From Chloroflexota bacterium (GTDB lineage Bacteria > Chloroflexota > Anaerolineae > Anaerolineales > Villigracilaceae), in NCBI GenBank assembly GCA_016234555.1, contig JACRBJ010000089.1, positions 1-53,831 on the forward strand: 53,831 nucleotides of DNA. The letters are read 5' to 3'. Below are positions 40,392 through 49,486 of the stretch, one piece after another; the stretch's first letter is position 1, and each line of letters starts with the position of its first letter. The translations under genes and the position numbers were made by a program. The notes beneath the pieces are model-generated. The model was not told the DNA's origin. It made no database searches and was given only the letters and a program-made list of their open reading frames with translations.

Positions 40392-41573
40392 TTACTCGGG
40401 TTGGAAGGTTTCGGTGAGCTCCCACTGGCTGTTCTTGATGGTCATGATGAGCAGCGGCTTGTTGTGGGGATTGTGCGTATCGGGTTCCATGGTGACCTTG
40501 CTGGTGAACAACTGCACGTCGGTCATGGTCTCCAAAGCATCGCGGACGGCGGTGGGGGTGACATCACCCTTCTTGGCGGCCTCGCCGATGGCATATTCTA
40601 TCGCCATCAACGCATCCAGACCGTAGTAGGTGTAGATGTTCGCCTGGACACCGTGCTTGGCTTCGAATGCCTTATTGAATTCGGCGAACTCAGGGGCAAT
40701 GTCAGAGACACCGGTGGTCACGATTGCGCCTTCGAGTTGTGGTCCAGCCATTTCGAGTAGTTCAGGAACGAACACGCCATCCCCGCCCATCATCTGGACT
40801 TTCAATCCGAGTGCTTCCGCCTGTTGTGCGGCCAGACCTATATCCTTGAACGTATAGGCATCAACCACAAGCAGGTCGGCGCCGGCGTCCTTGATCTTTG
40901 CCAACTGGGCGCGGAATTCGGTATCGCCCTGGGTGTAGCCTTCCTCGGCGACGATCTCGCCACCGAGTTCAAGGAAGTGATCCTTGAAGAACTGATGCAG
41001 ACCGACGGTGTAAGGTGAGGCGACATCGGTCAGGAAGGCGGCTTTGCGCAGTCCAAGCTTGTTGTAGGCGAAATCAGCCTGGGCATAGCCCTGATAGGGG
41101 TCGATGAAGCAAACGCGGAACATGTAGGGATGCAGTTTGCCGTCTTCGGTCACGGTCACATTGACGTTGGATGCGGTGGTGGCGACCATCGGCACTTTGG
41201 CGGTATCGGCAATGTCGGAAAGGGGGATGCCCGCAGATGACCAGGAGGGGCCAATGATGGCGACGGCTTTATCCTGATCCATCAAGCGTTTGGCGACTGT
41301 CACGGCGTCGGGCACTTCCGAACGGGTGTCGTAGACGACCAATTCGATCTTATAACCGCCGATCCCGCCCTTGGCATTGATTTCATCCACGTAATCCTGC
41401 ATGGCAGGCACTGAGGCTGCACCGACGTAGGCGTCAACGCCGGTTTGCTCGGTGATGTACCCCACCTTGAGCACCTTCTCCCCGGAACCACAACCTGATA
41501 GGCTGGAAACGAGCAGGACGCCTATCATGAGCAAAAACAACCACTTGCGGAAAAACTGTGCGCTCTTATTCAT
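40392..41573 (-). CDS. livK: Branched-chain amino-acid binding lipoprotein
   Basis: 393 residues. The signal peptide has lipobox 'SLSGC' (Cys28). The periplasmic-binding type I fold of the Leu/Ile/Val family follows: 'KVGYITEQTGVDAYVGAASVPAMQDYVDEINAKGGIGG', 'AVAIIGPSWSSAGIPLSDIADTAKVPMV' and 'GADLLVVDAYTFKDIGLAAQQAEALGL'. It delivers the solute to LivHMGF. The solute could be a branched-chain amino acid, an amide or urea-like compound; the sequence does not decide. AAGGAG is 11 nt before the start. Confidence 0.93.
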   Translation of the reverse strand: MNKSAQFFRKWLFLLMIGVLLVSSLSGCGSGEKVLKVGYITEQTGVDAYVGAASVPAMQDYVDEINAKGGIGGYKIELVVYDTRSEVPDAVTVAKRLMDQDKAVAIIGPSWSSAGIPLSDIADTAKVPMVATTASNVNVTVTEDGKLHPYMFRVCFIDPYQGYAQADFAYNKLGLRKAAFLTDVASPYTVGLHQFFKDHFLELGGEIVAEEGYTQGDTEFRAQLAKIKDAGADLLVVDAYTFKDIGLAAQQAEALGLKVQMMGGDGVFVPELLEMAGPQLEGAIVTTGVSDIAPEFAEFNKAFEAKHGVQANIYTYYGLDALMAIEYAIGEAAKKGDVTPTAVRDALETMTDVQLFTSKVTMEPDTHNPHNKPLLIMTIKNSQWELTETFQPE

Positions 41574-42133
41574 ACTACTTTTTCTCCTTGTGTTTTTTTG
41601 GACAACAATCCGACAGGATTACAAAAGCTGAAGGCGAGTTCAGCATATTGTCATGTAGTAGCGGTTTAATCTATTTTTTGCACAGGCAGGCAAGGACGAC
41701 CATTGTCTCTTCCTGCATTTAATTTTGCTCCATGTTTTTAAGTTCCTAATTTAATTCCACCCCACATGTTCCAGATTGTACAAGTGTTTGAAGTGCTTGT
41801 CAATTCGACAAGCCATCGTCTAGTTTTAATTTTTGGCTATTTTTCGGGTTCTCTATGAAATTTTAACATACTCTTCGCTCTATTTAGGATATTCAAATCG
41901 ACAAAGCCAAAAGTCAGCAAGGATTTTGGAGTGGGGGAAATTAGAAAAGTTGTTCCGAATCCGACAAAAACTTACTCCAAGGCATGTCCTTTGTCCGTCA
42001 AATGCCGATTCTGGGCAAAAAATTAGATTTGATTGCCTTGCAATACTCTGGCCCTTATTTTTGGTGAAACCAAAGGTATAATGGCGGATAACAGCTTTAC
42101 TTTTTCACTCCACCCTATTTCGGAGGCACAAAA
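41574..42133. other. 560-nt spacer between the divergent liv operon and the CBS-ACT gene
   Basis: No supported gene. It is A/T-rich and must hold the promoters of both units, but no clear -35/-10 pair is visible. A GCTTGTC/GACAAGC hairpin (41795-41813) is the only obvious structure. An open frame at 41833-42081 has no ribosome-binding site and an unnatural composition. Confidence 0.5.
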
Positions 42134-42769
42134 ATGCTGGTAGATGAAAGAATGTCTCAAAGAGTTATTTCCATCCCGCCTGAGATGTCGATTCCCGAGG
42201 CGCTGGCTTTCTTCAAGAAACACCAAATCCATCGTGCGCCGGTCATGAAGGACGGCAAAATGATGGGCATCGTTACCGAGAGCGACCTGCTCAATGCATC
42301 TCCGTCTCCAGTTTCCACGTTAAGCGTCTGGGAAATGAACTACCTGATGAGCAAGGTGCCTGTCAAACAGGTGATGACTAAAAAAGTGATTACCGTTGAG
42401 GTGGGCACTCCCATCGAGGATGCGGCTCATGTTATGGTGGACGCCAAGATCGGCGGCATGCCTGTCACTAAAGACGGCAGGATCGTGGGAATCATCACGG
42501 AAACCGATCTGTTCAAGGTTTTCATGGAACTGATGGGCACACATGAAAAAGGTGTTCGCGTCAGCGTGCTTGCGGAGGATAAGCCGGGGGAGATTGCCAG
42601 AATATCCAGGTTGGTTAGCGACGCGGGCGGAAACTTCCTCGGCTTCGGTTCGTTTGCGGGACCCAATCCCAGCTTGATGAACGTTACCTTTAAGGTTACC
42701 GGCGTCAAGAAGGAAGATATCAAGAAGGTGTTGGGCAAGAATGTTAAGAAGATTTTGGACATCCGTTAG
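42134..42769 (+). CDS. CBS-ACT domain protein (AcuB-like)
   Basis: 211 residues: CBS 1 (about 7-60, 'MSIPEALAFFKKHQIHRAPVMKDGKMMGIVTESDLL'), CBS 2 (about 78-135, 'TPIEDAAHVMVDAKIGGMPVTKDGRIVGIITETDLF') and a C-terminal ACT domain (about 142-211, 'RVSVLAEDKPGEIARISRLVSDAGGNFLG'). CBS pairs bind adenine nucleotides and ACT domains bind amino acids. The position divergent to the liv operon suggests sensing of branched-chain amino acids and energy state, which is inference. GGAGG precedes the start. Confidence 0.88.
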   Translation: MLVDERMSQRVISIPPEMSIPEALAFFKKHQIHRAPVMKDGKMMGIVTESDLLNASPSPVSTLSVWEMNYLMSKVPVKQVMTKKVITVEVGTPIEDAAHVMVDAKIGGMPVTKDGRIVGIITETDLFKVFMELMGTHEKGVRVSVLAEDKPGEIARISRLVSDAGGNFLGFGSFAGPNPSLMNVTFKVTGVKKEDIKKVLGKNVKKILDIR

Positions 42770-42819
42770 AACGCGGAAACTGGAAAGCGCATCATACTCC
42801 CGCCTAAGATACTGGCGGC

Positions 42820-42868
42820 AGGAACACCCCCAAGGACAGACTAGGAGTAACTGGGAGTGTTCCTTTTA
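42820..42868 (+). terminator. Terminator after the CBS-ACT gene
   Basis: AGGAACACCCC (42820-42830) pairs with GGGAGTGTTCCT (one bulged A) and TTTT follows. Confidence 0.7.
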
Positions 42869-42928
42869 ATTTAATAGTTTCAAATGGAATGGGGTATTTT
42901 TTCGATCAATCTTATCGAAGCTGCATCG

Positions 42929-43609
42929 TTATTCCATGACCTGAAAGCGATATCCAAATCCGCGCTCATTGTGGATATATTGCGGGTGATCGGGATCGCG
43001 TTCCACTTTTTTGCGCAGGTGCCAGATGTAGCGGCGCACGAAACCGATTTCAGTCGCGTACTGGGGCCCCCAGACCTGCCGCGCCAGTTCTTCGCTCGAG
43101 AGCACTTCGCCCTTGCGGCGTATGAGCGCCACAAGCAGATTGAATTCGGTGGGGGTCAGGTTGATGGTTTGTCCGCCGCGCAAAACGCGGCGGGATGGAA
43201 TATCCACCTGCAAATCACCCGCTGTGAAATGTTCGCCATTGGAAGTGTCGCCTTTGCGTGCCAGCACGGCTTTGATGCGCGCTCCCAGTTGGGCAAAGGA
43301 AAAAGGCTTGGTGACATAATCGTCCGCGCCCAGCGAAAAGCCGCGCAGGATGTCAGATTCATCATCGCGGGCGGTAAGCATGATGACGGGCATATCGCTC
43401 ACTTCGCGGATGCGCTTGAGAGTCTCCCAACCGTCCATTTGCGGCATGGTCACGTCCAAAATAACCAGGTCGGATTTATGATCGAACATTTCCCGCAACC
43501 CGGCGCGCCCGTTGATGGCGCAGCGGGTTGTATGACCCTGCCCCCTGAGGAATTCGCACAGCAGGGTGCTGAGATTCTGGTCATCCTCGATCATTAATAT
43601 TTCAGACAT
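42929..43609 (-). CDS. OmpR-family response regulator
   Basis: 226 residues from the ATG at 43609, which overlaps the kinase stop by 8 nt; the longer frame is kinase-coding DNA. Receiver domain with phospho-acceptor Asp52 in 'LVILDVTMPQMDGW', Thr in 'VIMLTARDDE' and Lys in 'YVTKPF'. The C-terminal winged helix is 'LTPTEFNLLVALIRRKGEVLSSEELARQVWG' and ends 'ERGFGYRF'. It works with the kinase upstream. The adjacent cytochrome operon, transcribed away from it, is a possible target but nothing proves this. Confidence 0.94.
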   Translation of the reverse strand: MSEILMIEDDQNLSTLLCEFLRGQGHTTRCAINGRAGLREMFDHKSDLVILDVTMPQMDGWETLKRIREVSDMPVIMLTARDDESDILRGFSLGADDYVTKPFSFAQLGARIKAVLARKGDTSNGEHFTAGDLQVDIPSRRVLRGGQTINLTPTEFNLLVALIRRKGEVLSSEELARQVWGPQYATEIGFVRRYIWHLRKKVERDPDHPQYIHNERGFGYRFQVME

Positions 43610-44684
43610 GGTCGCCCTCCTCCGGGGCATCGGCGGCAATGGGCATGGTAATGGAAAATGACGAGCCCGGCTCATCGAGTTTGGAACAGGCGGGGGAGCG
43701 GAGCGTCAACACGCCGCCCTGAGCCTCGGTCAATTTTTTGGCAAAATACAAACCCAATCCCCAGCCGGATGGGGTGCTCTCGCCGCTTTCTCCGCGCTGG
43801 AAACGCTCGAAAATTTTATCCTGCATTTCGTTGGGGATGCCTGCACCGTGATCGATTACCTCGACACGGACGCTGTGGGCGTTGACGTGGACCTCGATCT
43901 CAATCGGCGCTTTGGGCGGGGAATATTTGTCGGCGTTGAGCAGCAGGTTGCGGATGACTTGTTCGTAGTGGATTTCATCAGCCCAGATGGGCGGGATCGC
44001 GGCGGGCAGGTTCCACTTGACCACGCGGCGCGCTCCGAGGCTGACCTCCACAGAGCGATAAATAATCGGGGTAACGGCGACAGGTCCCAGGTTAAAGGTA
44101 AGACGTCCAGCTTCCAAACGGGAAACATCCAAAATTGTTCTCACAAACTCGGTTAGACGGGCGCTTTCATCCATCATGGCTTCCAGTGTGAGACGCGAGG
44201 CGGGCGGGAGGCTGTCGGAAGATTGCAGGGCAACTTCCAGCCCACCGTTGATGGCAGTGAGAGGGGCGCGCAATTCGTGGCTGACAAGCGAGACAAATTC
44301 GGATTTCATTTCATCCAATTTTTGAAGCTCGCGGTTGGCGTTATCCAGTTCGGCGTTACGCTGCTCGAGCGCAGTTGTGCGTTCGATGATTTTGTTTTCC
44401 AGTTCGCGATTCAGGGCGTGGACTCTGGCAATGGCTTGCTGTTCCGCTGCCATCAACTGACGCATCCAACCGATGATGAGACCTACACAAAGCGGTCCCA
44501 TCATCCCGAAGATTATAACTTCGCTGACAAAAGACAGGTCGAAATGTATTTCATTTTCGAGTCCATGTTCTACAAATTCAAAGATAATGGCTGTGGCGCC
44601 CAAAACCAACGGCAACGCCCATTGCAGGACATTGAGGGTGGAAAAGCGGTTTTTGTTTAAATGGGTGGACGGGGTTGTTTCCAT
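43602..44684 (-). CDS. Membrane sensor histidine kinase
   Basis: 360 residues. Two membrane spans (about 18-40 and 52-78) enclose a loop of only about 12 residues, so it cannot have a large external sensor. A coiled coil (about 80-130) leads to the HisKA motif 'FVSLVSHELRAPLTAI' with His136. The ATPase domain shows 'QVIRNLLLNADKYSPP' (N box), 'VIDHGAGIPNEMQDKIFERF' (G1/F box) and 'GWGLGLYFAKKL' (G2). The short loop suggests sensing within the membrane or through the cytoplasm. It is coupled to the response regulator. Confidence 0.93.
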   Translation of the reverse strand: METTPSTHLNKNRFSTLNVLQWALPLVLGATAIIFEFVEHGLENEIHFDLSFVSEVIIFGMMGPLCVGLIIGWMRQLMAAEQQAIARVHALNRELENKIIERTTALEQRNAELDNANRELQKLDEMKSEFVSLVSHELRAPLTAINGGLEVALQSSDSLPPASRLTLEAMMDESARLTEFVRTILDVSRLEAGRLTFNLGPVAVTPIIYRSVEVSLGARRVVKWNLPAAIPPIWADEIHYEQVIRNLLLNADKYSPPKAPIEIEVHVNAHSVRVEVIDHGAGIPNEMQDKIFERFQRGESGESTPSGWGLGLYFAKKLTEAQGGVLTLRSPACSKLDEPGSSFSITMPIAADAPEEGDHV

Positions 44685-44793
44685 TAAGCAAATTATAATC
44701 TTTTTGGTCGGGAAAGTGGAAATTAGGACAATATTGAGACAATTTGTGACTGTACGTGGACATGAATGAGTGGTATCTTAAGCCCAAGATTAA

Positions 44794-44822
44794 AGCCAGA
44801 TGTGCCCAAGCTACATCTGGCT
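44794..44822 (+). promoter_or_regulatory. Hairpin upstream of the 10-haem cytochrome
   Basis: AGCCAGATGT (44794-44803) is perfectly inverted at 44813-44822. It lies 34 nt before the start codon and before AAGGAG, in the 5' untranslated region. It could stabilise the mRNA or be a regulator site. Confidence 0.45.
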
Positions 44823-44855
44823 GGTAATTCTTAATTTCACAAAAGGAGAATGCTT

Positions 44856-47099
44856 ATGAACAAACGTTATTTCTATATCCTAGCCGTTGTTCTGGGACTC
44901 GCGCTTGTGTTAGCCGCTTGCGGCGGCGCGACCACCGAAGCCCCTGTTGCTGTAGCGACTGAAGTTCCCGCTACAGAAGCCCCAACAGCGACGCCGGTTC
45001 CCACAGTGGACCCTGCTGAAGCGATCATACCGATTTTCGCTGAATCGGGTCATGCGGATGCAACGGCGCTGGCTTTCACCGATTGGGATGAAGCTGACCC
45101 GAAGGAAGTTCCGGTAACCTGCGCCAAATGCCATACCAGCGCCGGCTATCAGGATTTCATTGCCGACGGCAAGGTCGATGCGGCTGTGCCTGCCGGTCCG
45201 TCCGGCACGCTCGAATGCGAGACCTGCCATAATGACACCGCCAAAGCCATGACTTCGGTGACATTCCCCTCCGGCATCGTCGTCGAAAACCTCGGCCCAG
45301 AGGCGATTTGTATGACCTGCCACCAGGGACGCCAGTCCAAGGTTAGCGTTGACAAGAAGATCACTGATTTTGCTGTGACCGATGTCGATGCGGTTGTTCC
45401 CTCCATCAAGGACAAGGACGGCAAGGATGTGTTCTTTACCTTCCCCAATGTCCATTATTTCGCCGCTGGCGGTACACTCTACGGCTCACAGGTCAAGATG
45501 GGCTACGAGTACGATGGAAAATTGTATGATGCCAAGCACCAGCACGTCGATGGCTTTAATACCTGTCTCGGTTGCCATGATCAGCACAGCCTGGAAGTCA
45601 AGGTCGAAGCCTGCTCCGAGTGTCATGAAGGCGTCGCCAGTGTTGACGACCTCAAGAACATTCGCGAACCCTCGTCCGCCCAGGATTATGATGGCGACGG
45701 TGATGTGACCGAAGGTGTTGCCTTTGAAATTGCGGGTTTGCAGGAAACCCTGCTTGCCTCGATCCAGGCGTATGCAAAGGAAGTTGCCGGCAAAGGCATC
45801 GTCTATGACACCGCCACACATCCCTACTGGTTCGCTGACGAAGACGGCGATGGTGCGGTTGACCAAAAAGATGGCAAGAACGTTGCCTACAACGCCTTTA
45901 CCGCCCGCCTGATGAAAGCCACCTACAACTACCAGGTCTCCGTCAAGGATCCCGGTGCGTTCGCCCACGGCGGCAAATACATCATCGAACTGTTGGTTGA
46001 CTCCATCGAAGACCTCAACGCCAGCGAAAAACTGACCACCAAGTTCGATGCGACTACACTGGCTCGTGAAGATGCCGGTCACTTCAACGGCGCTCGCGAA
46101 ACCTGGCGTCACTGGGACTTCGATGCCGACGGCAATCCCATTTACACGGTTGAAGCCGCCTGCGCCAAGTGCCACAGCGGTTCAGCCCTGCCCATGGTTC
46201 TTGCGGGCGAGACCATTCCCGAAGCAGGCGTTCCCGCCGGTAACGGTTTGATGTGCGTAACCTGCCATGACGGCGCGAACTTCCCCGCCCGCTATGCGGT
46301 CAACGAAGTTGAAATGCCCTCCGGCAAGAAAGTCTCCTACGGTGAAGGCGCTGATTCCAATCTCTGCATCCAGTGCCACCAGGGCCGCGCCTCCAAGACG
46401 ACCATTGACAAGAAGATCGAGCAGTTCGCTGTCGCCGATAAACTTGACGAAGTGGTCGCCCCGATCACTGTGGACGGCAAGGAAATCAAGTTCAGTTTCA
46501 GCAACGCCCACTATCTTGGTGTTGGCGCCGTGTGGTTCGGCACTGACGCCCAGGGCTTCTATGAGTACGAAGGCAAGACCTACGTCGGCACCAACCCGCA
46601 CGCTGAAGTGGATGGAAAAGCCGGTTGTGTCGGTTGCCATGACGCCCACACTGGTGAACCCAAAGTGGAAGCCTGTGCAGCCTGCCATGGCGATGTTGCG
46701 ATGGACGATCTTCGCGGCATGAGTTCCACTGGCGATTACAACGGCAACGGCGACGTTACTGAAGGCATGCGCGCTGAATACCGCGCCCTGCGCGATGTCA
46801 TGTATGTCGAACTTCAGAAGTATGCCAAGTCAACTGCTGGAACCGGCATCACCTATAACCCGGATGTTTACCCCTACTGGTTCGTCGATGCCAACGGCGA
46901 CGACAAGGCTGATGAGGTTGATGGCAAGACAGTGGCTTACTCAAGCTGGACTCCCCGGCTGCTCAAAGCCGCCTACAACTACAACTTCCTGCGCAAGAAT
47001 CCGGATGTCCACATTCACAATGGCAAGTACGGCATTCAGATCGCAATCGACACCATCGAAGACCTTGGTGGAGATGTGACCAAGTTTGTTCGACCATAG
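44856..47099 (+). CDS. Decahaem c-type cytochrome lipoprotein with calcium-binding-like loops
   Basis: 747 residues from the ATG at 44856 (AAGGAG 7 nt away; the ATG at 44850 is only 1 nt from it). The signal ends at Cys22 ('LVLAAC'), then a short Thr/Pro linker. Ten CxxCH sites: CAKC, CETC, CMTC, CLGC, CSEC, CAKC, CVTC, CIQC, CVGC, CAAC. They fall in two tandem halves of five, and the halves share 'DGDVTEG', 'HPYWF/YPYWF' and 'AAYNYNFLRKNP/ATYNYQVSVKDP'. Loops such as 'DEDGDGAVDQKD' fit the EF-hand/dockerin pattern. It is an extracytoplasmic electron carrier; partners are probably the downstream cytochromes. Confidence 0.92.
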   Translation: MNKRYFYILAVVLGLALVLAACGGATTEAPVAVATEVPATEAPTATPVPTVDPAEAIIPIFAESGHADATALAFTDWDEADPKEVPVTCAKCHTSAGYQDFIADGKVDAAVPAGPSGTLECETCHNDTAKAMTSVTFPSGIVVENLGPEAICMTCHQGRQSKVSVDKKITDFAVTDVDAVVPSIKDKDGKDVFFTFPNVHYFAAGGTLYGSQVKMGYEYDGKLYDAKHQHVDGFNTCLGCHDQHSLEVKVEACSECHEGVASVDDLKNIREPSSAQDYDGDGDVTEGVAFEIAGLQETLLASIQAYAKEVAGKGIVYDTATHPYWFADEDGDGAVDQKDGKNVAYNAFTARLMKATYNYQVSVKDPGAFAHGGKYIIELLVDSIEDLNASEKLTTKFDATTLAREDAGHFNGARETWRHWDFDADGNPIYTVEAACAKCHSGSALPMVLAGETIPEAGVPAGNGLMCVTCHDGANFPARYAVNEVEMPSGKKVSYGEGADSNLCIQCHQGRASKTTIDKKIEQFAVADKLDEVVAPITVDGKEIKFSFSNAHYLGVGAVWFGTDAQGFYEYEGKTYVGTNPHAEVDGKAGCVGCHDAHTGEPKVEACAACHGDVAMDDLRGMSSTGDYNGNGDVTEGMRAEYRALRDVMYVELQKYAKSTAGTGITYNPDVYPYWFVDANGDDKADEVDGKTVAYSSWTPRLLKAAYNYNFLRKNPDVHIHNGKYGIQIAIDTIEDLGGDVTKFVRP

Positions 47100-47119
47100 T
47101 TCGTAGCAAGCAGTAGTAA

Positions 47120-47161
47120 ACATGACTCACCCCAAAAAACCGGGGTGAGTCATGTTTTTTG
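47120..47161 (+). terminator. Terminator after the decahaem cytochrome
   Basis: A 14-bp stem (ACATGACTCACCCC at 47120-47133 with its inverse at 47142-47155) is followed by TTTTTT. It separates this gene from the following cytochrome b/c operon. Confidence 0.9.
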
Positions 47162-47408
47162 AAATCCATCGACAAATTATCCCAGGTTCTTGAATTGACA
47201 GTTTGTGCCTGCCCGCCGTTTGCAGAGTATGAAGATGGGCATGGCAGAGGAATTATGTTTGTTTTTTTCTGTGTCGTTGTGAATTTAATCTCCATCGGAA
47301 AATTTCGCGTTATACTGTCTTTAACTAATCCTGCGCTCATATCTGGAGATGTAATGCCTGCCATATACGTTGCGAGTTTTGGAAAGCTTTATCGTGGAGG
47401 GAATCTCA
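47162..47408. other. Spacer before the cytochrome b/c operon
   Basis: About 245 nt without a supported gene; an open frame crossing it has no ribosome-binding site. It must contain the operon promoter; TTGACA occurs near 47194-47199, but no -10 is clear. GGAGGGA at 47396-47402 serves the next gene. Confidence 0.4.
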
Positions 47409-47663
47409 ATGAATGATACGTCTGCCAACCCGGTTTTCGTGGCGCTGTTATTTATCCTGCGATGTCTTGTTCCGCTTGCCATTTTATTCGGGATTTCCTA
47501 CCTGCTCCGCAAGATGGGATTGGTGGCTGTCGAGGAACCCGAACCGCCTGACAAGACGGATCAAGACAGCGGGATGATGGAAGATGCCGCTGTTCCCCCC
47601 GTTCAATCCACAACGGCAATTCCCAATGAAATACCATCCGTCGAAAACAACAAGGAGTCGTAG
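47409..47663 (+). CDS. Single-span membrane protein at the head of the cytochrome operon
   Basis: 84 residues from the ATG at 47409 with GGAGGGA 6-12 nt upstream. One membrane span ('VALLFILRCLVPLAILFGISYLL', about 10-32), a short basic stretch, then an acidic, proline-rich tail ('EEPEPPDKTDQDSG'). No haem site. It is 3 nt from the next gene, so it is cotranscribed with the cytochromes and could be a small subunit or assembly factor. No family is recognised. Confidence 0.7.
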   Translation: MNDTSANPVFVALLFILRCLVPLAILFGISYLLRKMGLVAVEEPEPPDKTDQDSGMMEDAAVPPVQSTTAIPNEIPSVENNKES

Positions 47664-47666
47664 CCA

Positions 47667-48779
47667 ATGACACCGCGCACCTTTCATCGGCAGGTCTTCT
47701 GGCTGATCGCGGCGGGCACGCTTGCCTTGCTGATCAGTGTTTCACTCTCCGTATCGCCTGTCAACGCCAAGCCTCCCGCGCAGGAGACGGAGAAATACTG
47801 CCTGTCCTGTCATGGGGACGAATCCCTGAGCATGACCCTGCCCAGCGGCGAGACGCTCTCCCTTTATGTCGCACAGGATGACCTCGATCATTCCGTGCAC
47901 AGCACCGTTGGGATCGAGTGTGAAGCCTGCCATAACAATATTACCGAATACCCGCATCCCGAAAATAAATACCAGTCGAAACGCGAACTTTCCCTCGCCT
48001 ATTACCAGACCTGCGAGAAATGTCACTCCGCGAACTACGAGAAAGCTCAAGACAGCATGCACGCCCAGGTTGCCGCGGAGGGGAACAAGAATGCCCCGGT
48101 CTGTACTGACTGCCATGGCGCGCATGACGTTCGCCCTGCCAATGAACCCCGTTCCTTGATTTCTGAAACGTGCAAACAGTGCCATTCCGAAATCGTCGAG
48201 TCCTACCGCCAGAGTGTACACGGCGCTGCGCTGATGGCTGATGAAAATCCCGACGTCCCCGTCTGCACCACCTGCCATGGCGTCCATAATATTCAGGATC
48301 CGCGCACCAGTCAGTTCCGTGTGGACGAGCCTGAACTGTGCGCCGGCTGTCACGCGAACAAGGAGTTGATGGACAAGTACGGCTTGTCTGCCGATGTGTA
48401 CAGCATTTACAAACGCTCCTGGCACGGTGTGGATGTTTCCGTCTACAAGGCGAAGTGGCCCACCATCTGGCACGATAGTGCGGTCTGCTCGGACTGTCAC
48501 GGCATCCACGACATCCGTTCCACGGACGATCCCGCGTCGATGGTGAACAAACAGAACCTGCTCACCACCTGTCAGCAATGCCATCCCACGGCGGGACCAA
48601 ACTGGACCGACGCCTGGACCGGTCACAACGAGATCAGCCTGGAGCGGACTCCCTTCCTTTTCTACGTGGAAAAATTCTATGGTTCCTTTACCTCGTTTGT
48701 CTTATGGATATGTGTCGTTTATGTCGTCCTGCAATTTGTTCGCTCCGTTGTTGATCGCATGAGGAGTAATCGACCATGA
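47667..48779 (+). CDS. Nonahaem c-type cytochrome, membrane-anchored (module 1)
   Basis: 370 residues. An N-terminal signal sequence ('VFWLIAAGTLALLISVSLSVSPVNA') is followed by nine CxxCH sites (CLSC, CEAC, CEKC, CTDC, CKQC, CTTC, CAGC, CSDC, CQQC). A C-terminal membrane span ('FTSFVLWICVVYVVLQFV') comes before a short basic tail. It resembles cytochrome c3/NrfH-like multihaem proteins in haem spacing. The next gene, a cytochrome b, starts inside its stop (ATGA), so the two proteins are probably made in equal amounts and form one complex. A close relative is at 49486. Confidence 0.92.
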   Translation: MTPRTFHRQVFWLIAAGTLALLISVSLSVSPVNAKPPAQETEKYCLSCHGDESLSMTLPSGETLSLYVAQDDLDHSVHSTVGIECEACHNNITEYPHPENKYQSKRELSLAYYQTCEKCHSANYEKAQDSMHAQVAAEGNKNAPVCTDCHGAHDVRPANEPRSLISETCKQCHSEIVESYRQSVHGAALMADENPDVPVCTTCHGVHNIQDPRTSQFRVDEPELCAGCHANKELMDKYGLSADVYSIYKRSWHGVDVSVYKAKWPTIWHDSAVCSDCHGIHDIRSTDDPASMVNKQNLLTTCQQCHPTAGPNWTDAWTGHNEISLERTPFLFYVEKFYGSFTSFVLWICVVYVVLQFVRSVVDRMRSNRP

Positions 48780-49486
48780 GCGGTAAAAAAATCAAAGCCA
48801 CCCCACATGCCCGGCATGAGCGCGCCTTCGCAAGATTTACTCCTGGTCAACGCTGGGAACATGCCCTCTTATTGTTGAGCGGGCTTGTCCTTTTGTTGAC
48901 AGGACTGCCCCAAAAATATCGCGAGTTTTCCATCAGCCAGGACCTGCTCTCGACGCCCGAACAGATATTCCTGATCCGTCAGATTCATCACATCGCCGCC
49001 ATCGTGCTGGGGCTGGAGATCATCTACCATCTGGGACGCATCCTCTTTTTGATGGGCCGCCGCAGCTTGCCGGGCGACCTGCTTCCCACCATGCAGGATG
49101 TGCGCGACGCCTGGCACATGATCCAGTATTTGCTCTTCATCCGCGGGGACAAACCTAAGTTCGGACGCTACAACTTCGAGCAGAAGGTGACCTATTGGTT
49201 CGTCTTCTTCGGCATTGCCATCATGAGCATCAGCGGATTGATCATCTGGTTCCCGGTGCAAGCCACGCAGTTCCTCCCCGGTGGGGTGGTGCCGGCAGCC
49301 AAACTGGCGCACAGCACAGAATCGGTGGTGATGTTGATCTTTATTGTGATCTGGCACATCTATCACGTGCATCTCGAGCGCATCAACCTGAGCATGTTCA
49401 CAGGATACCTGAGCGAAGATGAAATGCGCGTTTTTCACGAGAAGGAATACGAGCGTCTTGCCCGGCAGTCGGGGGAGGGAAAGTGA
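48776..49486 (+). CDS. b-type cytochrome, membrane subunit (module 1)
   Basis: 236 residues with four spans in the formate-dehydrogenase-gamma/cytochrome b561 style. Candidate haem-b histidines are in 'QRWEHALLL', 'IRQIHHIAAIV', 'EIIYHLGRI', 'KLAHSTESVV' and 'WHIYHVHLER'. It starts in the stop of the nonahaem protein and overlaps the next cytochrome start (GTGATG). Together with its c partner it would pass electrons between quinol and the outside of the membrane. It is homologous to the protein at 50873 ('LLLTGLPQKY' versus 'LGFTGLPQKF'). Confidence 0.88.
   Translation: MSGKKIKATPHARHERAFARFTPGQRWEHALLLLSGLVLLLTGLPQKYREFSISQDLLSTPEQIFLIRQIHHIAAIVLGLEIIYHLGRILFLMGRRSLPGDLLPTMQDVRDAWHMIQYLLFIRGDKPKFGRYNFEQKVTYWFVFFGIAIMSISGLIIWFPVQATQFLPGGVVPAAKLAHSTESVVMLIFIVIWHIYHVHLERINLSMFTGYLSEDEMRVFHEKEYERLARQSGEGK

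Noticed and set aside
41833..42081. 82-residue open frame in the liv/CBS-ACT spacer
   Set aside because: No ribosome-binding site, unnatural composition and no motif. It lies in A/T-rich promoter DNA.
44856..47099. Dockerin domain (cellulosome) assignment for the Asp-rich loops
   Set aside because: Only single loops match and the helices of a dockerin pair are missing. They are treated as calcium-loop-like segments within a cytochrome.
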